From contig NZ_CP107532.1 of the NCBI RefSeq assembly GCF_025813715.1, forward strand, positions 186,001 to 250,000: 64,000 bases of DNA, given 5' to 3'. The stretch is from Methylobacterium sp. FF17. Lineage in GTDB: Bacteria; Pseudomonadota; Alphaproteobacteria; Rhizobiales; Beijerinckiaceae. A program made the translations under genes and the position numbers. Every line of letters begins with the position of its first letter. The first letter of the stretch is position 1. Shown piece after piece: positions 18,352 to 26,450 of this stretch. The notes beneath the pieces are model-generated. The model worked only from the letters and a program-made list of their open reading frames with translations, was not told the DNA's origin and made no database searches.

Positions 18352-19496
18352 GGCGCCGTCCCGTCCCATAGGTCCCCCACCATGCCTCCGGCACCGAGGA
18401 TCTCCTGGGCGGCCGCGGTAAGGGCCCGGTCCGGCCCGGGCTGGCGCAGGTAGGTGGCAAGGTCGCGCGAAAGCCGCTCGAGGGGATGCGGGCGCAGGAA
18501 GCCCTGCAGGCCAACCGAGCGCTGGGCGAGTTGCAGCACGTCGAGTCCGGCCCGCTCCACGGCGAGCCGTGCAAGGTTGACGAAGGCAACGATGCGCTCC
18601 GGCGGCAGGACGTCCTTGGACACCGCTTCCGCGGCGCGTTCCACCCACAACCTGGCCCCTTCCACCGCGATGGCACCCTCGCCGAGGCGCGCGAGTTGGT
18701 GCGGGTCGCCGCTACGGCCGGCCACCGCGAGATGCCCGCGCCAGGCGTCGAACACGGACTCGATGCCGCCGAGTTGCACAGCTGCAAACCGCCAAGCGCC
18801 GCCTGAGAAATCCGGTTGGCGGAAGTAGGCGTCCGGATCGCCTACAATGTCCCCCGCCATGACGGCGATGCCAGTAAAGTCGAGGGTGCCGGTGGCCGAG
18901 GCGCGCATGCCGTGGGGCCGCCACGCAGACAAGTCGGCCCGGCTCCCAGGCTGCAGCGGCACAACCAGCATCACTGTGCCGCTTCCGCCTGGACCACGAC
19001 TCGTCACCAGGGCACGGGTGACGTAGCCCGCCCCAGAAGCGAAGGTCTTCACACCGGTCAGCCGCATGCCGTCGGCGCCGTCCTCCAGGCTGAGGCCGCC
19101 GCCGTTAGGCTCGGTGTTCCAGACGCCGAACAGGTGGCCATCACGGGCGTCTTCGAAGAGCCGTTCCCGCTGTTCGGGCGCGCCGTAGCGGGCGACGAGC
19201 TGCAACGCGTTGACGTGTCCCTCGTAGAGCCGCCCCAGCGGCAGGCTGCCGTAGCCTACCAGTCGCAGCACCGCCGCGAGCTTGCGTGCGCCCGGCTCCT
19301 CGCCGAGCCCGGCGCCGCCAGCCAGAGACGGCACAGGCGCTGCGAGCAGGCCCAGGCGGCCGAGGTCAACGACGTCCTCGGTTGGGAAGCCGTCGTCGTG
19401 GTCTTGGGCCCTGGCGCGCGTCGCCGCGGTCGCAGCAATTTGGCGGGCGGCTGCGACGGCATCGTAGGACAGGGCGAGCGGGGTCACTTGATCCAT
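18348..19496 (-). CDS. acyl-CoA dehydrogenase-like flavoprotein
   Basis: A 382-residue protein of the acyl-CoA dehydrogenase fold (FAD). Recognisable parts are the helical N-terminal domain, the central beta-domain with FGVWNTEPNGGGLSL, LTGVKTFASGAGYVTRALV and RPHGMRASATGTLDFTGIAV, and a helical C-terminal domain. Relatives include DszC/SfnB-type monooxygenases that use flavin to oxidise sulphur compounds, so the true reaction may be an oxygenation rather than beta-oxidation. ATG 19496 has GAGGGGGAACGC upstream as ribosome site; the open frame to 19724 is leader. First gene of a two-gene operon with cytochrome b561. Confidence 0.8.
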   Translation of the reverse strand: MDQVTPLALSYDAVAAARQIAATAATRARAQDHDDGFPTEDVVDLGRLGLLAAPVPSLAGGAGLGEEPGARKLAAVLRLVGYGSLPLGRLYEGHVNALQLVARYGAPEQRERLFEDARDGHLFGVWNTEPNGGGLSLEDGADGMRLTGVKTFASGAGYVTRALVTSRGPGGSGTVMLVVPLQPGSRADLSAWRPHGMRASATGTLDFTGIAVMAGDIVGDPDAYFRQPDFSGGAWRFAAVQLGGIESVFDAWRGHLAVAGRSGDPHQLARLGEGAIAVEGARLWVERAAEAVSKDVLPPERIVAFVNLARLAVERAGLDVLQLAQRSVGLQGFLRPHPLERLSRDLATYLRQPGPDRALTAAAQEILGAGGMVGDLWDGTAP

Positions 19497-19659
19497 ATGC
19501 GTTCCCCCTCGAACCCCGGCGGGGTGCAGCCCGCTTCGATAGGTCCGATCCTGGCATGATGCCCAGCCCGGCCGTAGGGCGACATATGGTCCGCAAGCCG
19601 AAATACCTTGCACTCGGCATGTCGGGACCGCGCCATGAGCCGAAGCTCGCCGACTTCCC

Positions 19660-19669
19660 TGAAGCGGAC
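19660..19669 (+). repeat. TGAAGCGGAC decamer
   Basis: Third occurrence of a decamer also found at 8483-8492 and 12401-12410, the other two at gene-fragment joints. Here it lies between two minus-strand genes. On its own it is only a word match. Confidence 0.25.
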
Positions 19670-19740
19670 GTACCGCCTCCGACCCGACCCGGGCGAAGTA
19701 GCCCATCTCCGTCCTCGCCGACATCGGACGTTCGAAGATC

Positions 19741-21891
19741 CTAGAACCGACCCGCCAGGGTCAGCCTTACCGCTGTCGGCTCGACCGAATGGAAGTGCCG
19801 GTCGGCGACACCGTCCGCTGCCTCGCCGGGTAGACGCGAGGTGTAGAAGTAGGTGATCTGGTCGGCATTGGCGTTGGTGAGGTTGAGGACGTCGAGGGAC
19901 AGGCTGATCCCGTTCTCGAAATTGTAGCCAACGCGGCCGTTGAGCAGCGCGGTCGGCTTGGAGCGGACTGAGTTGTCCTCGATCAGGGGGCGCGGTCCGA
20001 AGTAGCGAAAGCGCATCGAGCCGAACCAGCCCAGGCCCTCGCCGAAGGTGAACCCGGCCGACGCGATGGTGGTCGGGGCCTCGGGTACCCGGTTGCCGGC
20101 AGGGTCCCGGTCCGCAAAGCGGGCGTTGGTGACCGTCAGGTCCCCTTCCAGCGAGAGCCAGGGTGTGACCGCGTAGCGGTTAATCCACTCGACGCCGAAG
20201 CGACGGGTGGGGCGGCTCGGCTCGGTGGTGCCGGTGTCGCCCTGGAACAGGTTCTCGGAGGCGAAATCGAGTTGGAACAGCGTCACCGCCGTCTCCAGGC
20301 CGGCGATGCTGCGGTTGCGCAGGCCGATCTCAGACCCCGTCGAGGGCACCAGGAAGGGCGAGCGGCTGATGTTGAACAGCGGGCTTGCCGGATCGACGGT
20401 GGCGGTCACGCCGCGAGCGTCGTTCGAGTGGAAGCCGCCGCCGTAGTTCACGAACAACTCGGTATCGAACCAGGGGCCCAGCACGAGGCCGAGCTTCGGA
20501 TTGACGATGCTATCGCGCGCCTTGCCGGAGTTTGCCGCAGTGTCGGATACGACATCGGCGTAGTAGGTATCCGCCCGGAGGCCGACGCTGGTGCGGAGCC
20601 AGTCGGTCCAGCGTAGCCGGTTCTCGTAGTAGAACGCCCCGCTCGCCTCCAGCACGCGGTCGTCGAGGACGGTCGAGCGATACTGCCGGTTCGTGGTGTT
20701 GAACAGGCCCACCCGGATGCTGTCGGTTCGGGTCTGGACGCCGATCTCGTTCTCCATCGGCATCCCAAACAGGTCGCCCTGGAAGGTATGGCCGAGCTCG
20801 CCGCCGCCGAGTACCCGGTTGTCGCGCTGGCGGAACTGGTCACCGTTCATGGGGTCGTTGAGGAAGTAGGTGAAGTCGTTGAACAGGTTCATCCCGTAGC
20901 GGATGACGTAGGCGTTCGCCCGCGTGATCCCAGCATCGCCGGTCTGGCTCCAACGTCCGGAGAGCGAGAAGCGGCCGGTATCCCCACCATCGGTCGGGTT
21001 CAGGGTGCCGAACCGCCCGATGATGCCCTCCGAAACCGCGCGCTCGGGGATCTGGTTGGTGGCGTTCCACTTCGCCCAGTAGGCCATGCTGGTGAGGGCG
21101 AAGCCGTCCAGCGCCGTGCCCTGGCTATAGCGGACGACGCCGTTGAGTTTGCGTAGGCGGTCCGGCACGTCCCACGGACCGTCATAGGTCTGGGCCTCGC
21201 CGGCCACGAGGAGGGTGCCTTGGCCCAGCGGCGCAGAGGCGATGGTCAACGCCCGCTTGAAACCGAAGGAGCCGAACGAGGTCAGGGCGAGGTTACGGTT
21301 CACCTTGTCAAGATAATCGATCCGCACCGACCCGGCCGAGGCGAAGTCGCCGTCGCGGACGAAGTACGGCCCCTTGTGGAACTCGACGGCGCCGACAAGT
21401 TCGGGGATGAGGAAGTTGAGGTCGGCGTAGCCCTGCCCATGGGCATGGGTCCGCATGTTCACCGGCATGCCGTCGACCGAGATGGCGATGTCGGTGCCGT
21501 GGTCGAGGTTGAACCCGCGCAGGAAGAACTGGTTGGCCTTCCCCTCTCCGGAATGTTGGGTAACGATCAGGCCCGGCACGCTCTCCAGCACCTCGCCGGG
21601 TCGTGTGATGGGGCGGCTGTTGATCTGCGCGCCTGAAATCACTCCAGCGCTCGCCGCATCGACAGTCCTGAGGCTACCCCCGATGCCAGTGACACCGCCG
21701 ACGTACCCTGCGCTCGCGGCAGGCCCGGTCGTATTGGTGGCTGGCGCCTCCGCCGTCACTGAGAGTTCGGCCAGATTGGCTTCTGCTGCCTGGGAAGAGG
21801 CTCGTTGAACCTGAGCGCCGTAGGGTACGAGGCTGGCACAGGATGCGAGCAGAAGGGTTCGGTAGGCGGGCCGTGAACGAACGGGCGGCAT
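19741..21891 (-). CDS. TonB-dependent outer-membrane receptor under B12 riboswitch control
   Basis: Outer-membrane receptor of 716 residues, energised by TonB-ExbBD. After a leader (YRTLLLASCASLVPYGAQV) comes the plug domain, with RPGEVLESVPGLIVTQHSG and NQFFLRGFNLDHGTDIAISV, then a 22-strand barrel ending in aromatic VEPTAVRLTLAGRF, the C-terminal Phe being the BAM signal. A cobalamin riboswitch lies upstream on the same strand, so the likely cargo is a corrinoid or a metal such as cobalt; sequence alone does not separate BtuB-like from other TonB receptors. No TonB or ABC transporter gene is adjacent. Confidence 0.88.
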   Translation of the reverse strand: MPPVRSRPAYRTLLLASCASLVPYGAQVQRASSQAAEANLAELSVTAEAPATNTTGPAASAGYVGGVTGIGGSLRTVDAASAGVISGAQINSRPITRPGEVLESVPGLIVTQHSGEGKANQFFLRGFNLDHGTDIAISVDGMPVNMRTHAHGQGYADLNFLIPELVGAVEFHKGPYFVRDGDFASAGSVRIDYLDKVNRNLALTSFGSFGFKRALTIASAPLGQGTLLVAGEAQTYDGPWDVPDRLRKLNGVVRYSQGTALDGFALTSMAYWAKWNATNQIPERAVSEGIIGRFGTLNPTDGGDTGRFSLSGRWSQTGDAGITRANAYVIRYGMNLFNDFTYFLNDPMNGDQFRQRDNRVLGGGELGHTFQGDLFGMPMENEIGVQTRTDSIRVGLFNTTNRQYRSTVLDDRVLEASGAFYYENRLRWTDWLRTSVGLRADTYYADVVSDTAANSGKARDSIVNPKLGLVLGPWFDTELFVNYGGGFHSNDARGVTATVDPASPLFNISRSPFLVPSTGSEIGLRNRSIAGLETAVTLFQLDFASENLFQGDTGTTEPSRPTRRFGVEWINRYAVTPWLSLEGDLTVTNARFADRDPAGNRVPEAPTTIASAGFTFGEGLGWFGSMRFRYFGPRPLIEDNSVRSKPTALLNGRVGYNFENGISLSLDVLNLTNANADQITYFYTSRLPGEAADGVADRHFHSVEPTAVRLTLAGRF

Positions 21892-22004
21892 AGGACCTCG
21901 GGTGACGTCTGTGGCACGTCACCGCGAAGACGCTGGTCCGCCCGCGACATGCGAACGCCTCGACACCCACCAGGACACCCCGCCCGATGCGTTTCGCGTG
22001 TGAC

Positions 22005-22165
22005 CACGACTGACGGCAGGTCTCCTGGCTCGCGGGTCACCGCCCTCTCATCGTCTTCCCAGATCCTCGCAGATCCAGTGACGTGTTGATGATGGGCTCG
22101 CCGCTTACAGTTGCGGGGGCAGCCGCGGCATCGGGCCAAGGCCCTCACCGCGTTCCCTTTTGATC
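22005..22165 (-). ncRNA. cobalamin riboswitch
   Basis: Reading the minus strand, the region contains in order GGGAACGCGGTGAGG, CCGCGGCTGCCCCCGCAACT (the B12-box core is GCTGCCCCCGCAACTGTAA), CACTGGATC, GGGAAGACG and CGCGAGCCAGGAGACCTGCC. This set and order is diagnostic of the adenosylcobalamin element. It sits about 115 bases upstream of the TonB receptor ATG and should shut that gene off when B12 is plentiful. Confidence 0.93.
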
Positions 22166-22364
22166 CTCCGAGAAGGAACCGTCAGGCACAAGGAGCCCCA
22201 TCAGGCGACACAGCGTCAATGCCGGTTCGAGACTTTCCGGGTCCGTGTGCTCGGTAGGTGACAAGCGAACCTTTGGGAGCGCTCGCTTGGGGCGACCGCG
22301 TAACGCCTGCTTCGAACGTTTGCTGCCTGACAGCGGACCGGCGGAAATCCACCCGAATCGGTCG

Positions 22365-22460
22365 TTGAGCGGACAGGCGGATCTCGACCCAACATAGTCA
22401 TACATGCTGCTGCGAGCGTCGCCTGGAAGCGGTCATAGACCCAGGCTCTGCCGAACGGCA
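22365..22460. repeat. degenerate interspersed repeat, copy B
   Basis: Contains GACAGGCGGATCTCG, ACCCAACATAGTCATACATG and GGAAGCGGTCATAGACCCAG, matching copy A at 15.27-15.35 kb block by block. Immediately to the right CCCAATGCGGTCATTGGG forms a short inverted repeat. No protein-like ORF is present in the 22166-22492 stretch. Confidence 0.5.
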
Positions 22461-22492
22461 AAATTCGGCCCAATGCGGTCATTGGGCCGAGT

Positions 22493-23155
22493 TCATGAAG
22501 AAATCACCCGCACCGGGCGAGGCGGAAAAGCGGCGTTGTCCATCAACTGCATCTCATGCGCCTGCGCCAGGACCGCCATATGCGGCAACGCGTCGTAGAT
22601 CGTCAGACTTTCCAGGGCTCTGTTGCCGCCAAGTGTCAGGATCGGGTTAAAGCCATAGATCTGCCCGACGCCGAGCTTTCCCAGCTTGGCACATGTCGGC
22701 TTGAAAAGCTTTTTGACCGTTGCGTCATATTCATCGAGGGTCGGATCGTCGATCATCATCAATTGGCTGGTGACGGCCATATTGGGATCGAAGGTCTTGC
22801 CGCTTACAAGAGAAGGGCACGACACCTGGCTGCTCACGAGGTTGATGGCGACGTCCTGATACACTTCATTCCATGCGACGATCGTTCCAAACGCCCCGAA
22901 GCCTAGGGCATGTGTCTGTTCGGGTCTGATCTCGTTGTCGCCATCGAAAACAACCTTCATGATCGAAGCAAATCGAGCGGGATCGCAAAACTGAAAATAT
23001 CCATCCAATACGATCCCGGTCCCATACTGCTCCCAGAACTCGATCATGGCGTCCGGGACTTGGCCCCTATGGCGTTCCATGTCGACCGCTTCTCCGTCCT
23101 TGGGAACGCCGAAGTTTTCCACGATCGAAGCAAGCCTGACCTGGTATTCGTTCAT
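22493..23155 (-). CDS. GAD-like/DUF1851 domain protein, probable orphan T6SS-type immunity protein
   Basis: A 220-residue soluble protein. The N-terminal part (VENFGVPKDGEAVDMERHRG, then VPDAMIEFWEQYG) matches the GAD-like domain, and residues 150-215 (LGVGQIYGFNPILTLGGNRA) match the DUF1851/Tdi1 C-terminal domain; the pair occurs in immunity proteins against type VI secretion effectors such as Tde/Tae-type toxins. No toxin gene is adjacent, so it may be an orphan that protects against foreign effectors. Its G+C is visibly lower and its codon choice more relaxed than its neighbours, which suggests transfer. Confidence 0.65.
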   Translation of the reverse strand: MNEYQVRLASIVENFGVPKDGEAVDMERHRGQVPDAMIEFWEQYGTGIVLDGYFQFCDPARFASIMKVVFDGDNEIRPEQTHALGFGAFGTIVAWNEVYQDVAINLVSSQVSCPSLVSGKTFDPNMAVTSQLMMIDDPTLDEYDATVKKLFKPTCAKLGKLGVGQIYGFNPILTLGGNRALESLTIYDALPHMAVLAQAHEMQLMDNAAFPPRPVRVISS

Positions 23156-23480
23156 ATGGCGCTCCCATCACTGCCTTCAAAGTGCATCAATAAATCAGAA
23201 CGACCGTGAGTTTCCTAGGATTCGACACGTCATAGAGCATATCGCCATCACTGCATGACCGGTGTTGGCGCGAAGCGGTCGTCCCTTAAAATTCGCGCGA
23301 ACGTCTGATTTGTTGATTCTGATTCCCAAAAGCAGACCGGGAAAAAGCCACCCTTTTCGGTTCTTCCGCTTACGGAACCAGCCACAAGGCAAGCAGCCGC
23401 CCGCTGACGCTGCGTGAGCGCTAGCGGATGGCGGCCTCGTCACACTGCTCGTTGGAAGATGGGGCGCGCCACTTTGAGGG
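23156..23480. other. intergenic region with a possible terminator
   Basis: Low-G+C stretch upstream of the GAD-like gene. An imperfect stem-loop at 23359-23379 (GGTTC...GGAACC) followed, on the minus strand, by a T-rich segment (GGCTTTTTCCC) could terminate the SnoaL-like gene. I see no coding potential. Confidence 0.35.
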
Positions 23481-23897
23481 CTATGACCAGCCAAGCTCCT
23501 TGACGGCCTGGGCGTCGTTCCAGATTTTCGTCAGCCCAACGATCCTGTCGCCCTCGAACTGCATGATGTAGACGTAGTCGGTCGAAGTGCTCTTGCCCGT
23601 CGGCGGGCACGGACCGCCTTCCCCGGTATGGGTCCCGCGGAAGATACCGTAAGCCGCTACGTTCCGGCGCTCCTCGTCCGTGGCGAAGGATTTCACCTCG
23701 TACCGACCGTCGGGGATGAAGGTCAGAAGCCCCTTCATCCACTCGGTATAGCCTCGTAGCGAGGTGACGCCGGCCAAGGCGTCGGCTTGGGCCGAGAAGG
23801 TCGCGTCAGTGGTGCAATAGCGCTCGCAAGCCTCCCAGCCACCACCTGTCTCGCAGGCGTCGAAGAAGGCCTTCGCAACCGTCGTGATGTCGCTCAT
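23481..23897 (-). CDS. SnoaL-like/NTF2-fold protein
   Basis: A 138-residue single-domain protein of the NTF2-like cone fold: an N-terminal helix (VAKAFFDACETGGGWEACER), then CTTDATFSAQADALAG, GYTEWMKGLLTFIPDGRYEV and a strand ending in YVYIMQFEGDRIVGLTKIWND. SnoaL relatives include polyketide cyclases and many proteins without assigned substrates. The conserved pocket acid/His set cannot be fixed here, so no reaction is proposed. It lies downstream of the molybdopterin oxidoreductase gene on the same strand with a 160-base gap, so co-transcription is possible but not clear. Confidence 0.75.
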   Translation of the reverse strand: MSDITTVAKAFFDACETGGGWEACERYCTTDATFSAQADALAGVTSLRGYTEWMKGLLTFIPDGRYEVKSFATDEERRNVAAYGIFRGTHTGEGGPCPPTGKSTSTDYVYIMQFEGDRIVGLTKIWNDAQAVKELGWS

Positions 23898-24056
23898 GTC
23901 GGGGTCATTCCTTTACCGTCGCTTCGGACGCCGCCTGTCGCGGATGCCCGTCCGGGGACATCCCGCATAAAGGCTCGCTTCGTAAGCCTCCATCGAACCG
24001 AGCAAGACCTTAGACGCAGGCCCCCCGGAAGGACGCCTGCGTTGATCATCGTTCGG

Positions 24057-26219
24057 CTAATTCGCCCGGGCGACTTCGACGAGGTTGTCCGAGAACGACG
24101 GGGCGTGGCCCATGTCGGTGAAGGCGTGCGATGAGATGCTGTTGACCGTGCCCTCGTTGAGCTGGCGCCAGTAGCCAAGCGTCGCGACCACAATGCCGGC
24201 CTTCACGTCCTCGGTGATGCGGGCCACCCCCTTGAATGCGCCGCGATCGTTAGCGACCTGCACCCGGTCACCATTGCGGATGCCACGCGCATCCGCGTCG
24301 TGCTGGCTGATCATCACGAACTGCTCGCCCTGGCCCTTCTGTTTATCCTCCATGTTGGCGTAGCAGGAGTTCAGGAAGTAGTGGCTCTTGGGCGAGACGA
24401 TGTTGAGCGGGAAGCGCTTTGCGAGTTCCGGATCGTTGGTGTGGGACTCGCGCGGGCCAAGATAGTCGGGTAGCGGATCGAGCGCCTCCCCGGGTTGGAA
24501 GCCCTCGTACATCTGCCGGAAGGGCGGGGCGACGAAGTTCGTGGCGCCCTCGACCATGAACATGCACTTGCCGGTCGGCGTCGGGAAGTTACCCTCCCGG
24601 TGCGGGGCGCGGTCGTCCGGCGTGCCGACCTTGAGCCGGGCGAAGCCGTGTTCGCGCATATACTGGAGGTCGATGCCCTCGCAGGCCGGAGCGTTCCAAT
24701 CGACGTAGTGCTCCAGGCACTCCGTGTCAGTCCACTTGAAGTTTTCTTCTTCGAAGCCGAGGCGGGCCGCGAGCTGGCGGAAGATCTCGTTGTTCGGGAT
24801 GGCCTCACCGGGGGCGTCTGCGCACTTGGTGTTGTAGGTCAGGTAGAGGTGGCCCCAGGACAGGATCATGTCCTCCATCTCCGCGCCCATCGTCGCCGGG
24901 AGCAGAATGTCGGCGTAGGATGCCGTGTCGGAGATGAAGTGCTCGGCCGAGACCATGAACAGGTCCTCGCGCATCAGCCCTTCCACGATCTTGTCGGTCT
25001 CGGGCGCCTGCGTGACCGGGTTCGAGTTCCAGCACATCATCGACATGATCGGCGGGTCGAGCTTCAACTCGCCGGTGAGCGCGCGTCCGATCTGCAGGTT
25101 GCTGATGACGCGGGTACCCTCCGGGATCAGGTCGGGCCGGCACATCACGTCGAACTTGTAGGGATGCTCCCAGACACCGAACTGGGTGACGCCGCCGCCG
25201 ACGTGGCGCCAGGCGCCGGTGAGCGCCGGGATGGACGACACCGCCCGGATGGTCTGGCCGCCGCCGTAATGCCGCTCCAGCGCCACGCCCATGCGTATGC
25301 CGACCGGCTGCTCGGTCGCCATCTCGCGCGCGAGCTTGCGGATGTCCTCGGCTGGGACGCCGGTGATCGCGGCGGCCCATTCCGGCGTACGCGGAGCGGC
25401 TCGCTCCTTCAGTTCCTCGAAACCGACCGTGTAGTTGTCGACGTAGTCCTGGTCGACGAGGCCTTGCTCGATGATCGAATTGATCAGCGCCATGGCGAGC
25501 GCGCCGTCCGTGCCGGGCTTCGGCGCGATGTGCCAGTCGGCCGCCTTGGCGGTGCGCGAGGCGTAGGTGTCGATGACGACGACCTTGGCGCCTTGTCTCT
25601 GAGCGTCCTTGACGATGGCCCAGTGGTGCAGGTTCGTGCTGACCGAGTTGCAAGCCCAGATCACGATGTACTTCGAGTGGATGTAGCTGTCCGGATCGAG
25701 GCCCGCCGTCGGGCCTACCGTGAGCAGCCACGCCGTGCAGGAACCTTCGCCGCAGAACGTACGCTCCATGACCGTGGCGCCCATGCGATTAAAGAAGGCG
25801 TCGCCACCGTTCAGCCCGTGCACGAGGCCCTGGTTGCCGAGGTAGCTGTAGGGCGCGATGGCCTCGGGGCCGTATTGGTCGATGATCGCCTTCCATCGCG
25901 TGACGATGGTGTCCAGCGCCTCGTCCCAGGTGATGCGCTCGAACTGCTTGGAGCCCTTCGGCCCGACCCGCTTCATCGGATAGAGCAGCCGGTCCGGGTG
26001 GTAGTGGCGCTTCTCGTAGTCCTTCAGCTTCACGCAGAGGGTGCCGCGGGTCATCGGGTGGTCAGGGTTGCCGCGCACGCTCAGCAGTTCCCCATCCTTG
26101 ACCTCGAACAGCATCGAGCACGTGTCCGGGCAGTCGTGCGGGCAGCCGCCGAAGAAGGTCTCGGTCAGGCTCTCGGCCCGAGTGACCAGCAGGGAGTCGG
26201 GCTTGACGATCTCGTTCAT
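24057..26219 (-). CDS. molybdopterin oxidoreductase (DMSO reductase family)
   Basis: Catalytic subunit-like enzyme of 720 residues with an N-terminal [4Fe-4S] site, C26-x3-C30-x3-C34-x27-C62, followed by the bis-MGD core: ERITWDEALDTIVTRW, YLGNQGLVHG, GEGSCTAW (approximately where the Mo ligand is expected), WACNSVSTNLHHW, CWNSNPVTQAPE and a C-terminal MGD-binding domain (LNIVSPKSHYFLNS, then DADARGIRNGDRVQV). No Tat leader is visible, so it should be cytoplasmic. Substrate is not evident; relatives are annotated as anaerobic dehydrogenases. It is divergent from a MocR regulator across 230 bases with inverted repeats, which suggests control by that regulator. Confidence 0.88.
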   Translation of the reverse strand: MNEIVKPDSLLVTRAESLTETFFGGCPHDCPDTCSMLFEVKDGELLSVRGNPDHPMTRGTLCVKLKDYEKRHYHPDRLLYPMKRVGPKGSKQFERITWDEALDTIVTRWKAIIDQYGPEAIAPYSYLGNQGLVHGLNGGDAFFNRMGATVMERTFCGEGSCTAWLLTVGPTAGLDPDSYIHSKYIVIWACNSVSTNLHHWAIVKDAQRQGAKVVVIDTYASRTAKAADWHIAPKPGTDGALAMALINSIIEQGLVDQDYVDNYTVGFEELKERAAPRTPEWAAAITGVPAEDIRKLAREMATEQPVGIRMGVALERHYGGGQTIRAVSSIPALTGAWRHVGGGVTQFGVWEHPYKFDVMCRPDLIPEGTRVISNLQIGRALTGELKLDPPIMSMMCWNSNPVTQAPETDKIVEGLMREDLFMVSAEHFISDTASYADILLPATMGAEMEDMILSWGHLYLTYNTKCADAPGEAIPNNEIFRQLAARLGFEEENFKWTDTECLEHYVDWNAPACEGIDLQYMREHGFARLKVGTPDDRAPHREGNFPTPTGKCMFMVEGATNFVAPPFRQMYEGFQPGEALDPLPDYLGPRESHTNDPELAKRFPLNIVSPKSHYFLNSCYANMEDKQKGQGEQFVMISQHDADARGIRNGDRVQVANDRGAFKGVARITEDVKAGIVVATLGYWRQLNEGTVNSISSHAFTDMGHAPSFSDNLVEVARAN

Positions 26220-26312
26220 GTTTCCTCCACGGCCGAGCGTCCCGCCTTATTTTTCTGGCGGGCCGGCCCGGTGCGTCAGCAGAATGCACTCAAGTGCAAA
26301 CAATTCCAAATC

Positions 26313-26358
26313 TTGGTCCGGTGGAAGGACCAAAAGAGTGTTGGGCCATGGTACCAAC
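26313..26358. promoter_or_regulatory. two inverted repeats between oxidoreductase and MocR genes
   Basis: TTGGTCC (26313-26319) and GGACCAA (26327-26333) form a perfect 7+7 inverted repeat with a 7-base spacer; GTTGG (26340-26344) and CCAAC (26354-26358) form a second. The repeated word TTGGxCC on both strands is the layout expected for a dimeric GntR/MocR operator controlling the divergent genes. Confidence 0.5.
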
Positions 26359-26450
26359 GGTTTTGTCGCGGATCGGCGCGGTCCGCCTGAGGCTTGGTTC
26401 GTGACGACAGGGACGGGGTACGTCACGGCCAGCAGGCGACCTCGGGCAGG

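Noticed and set aside
24495..26390. 631-codon open frame antisense to the molybdopterin oxidoreductase
   Set aside because: Composition is that of a mirror frame (Val/Arg/Asp rich) with no domain; the real gene lies on the minus strand.
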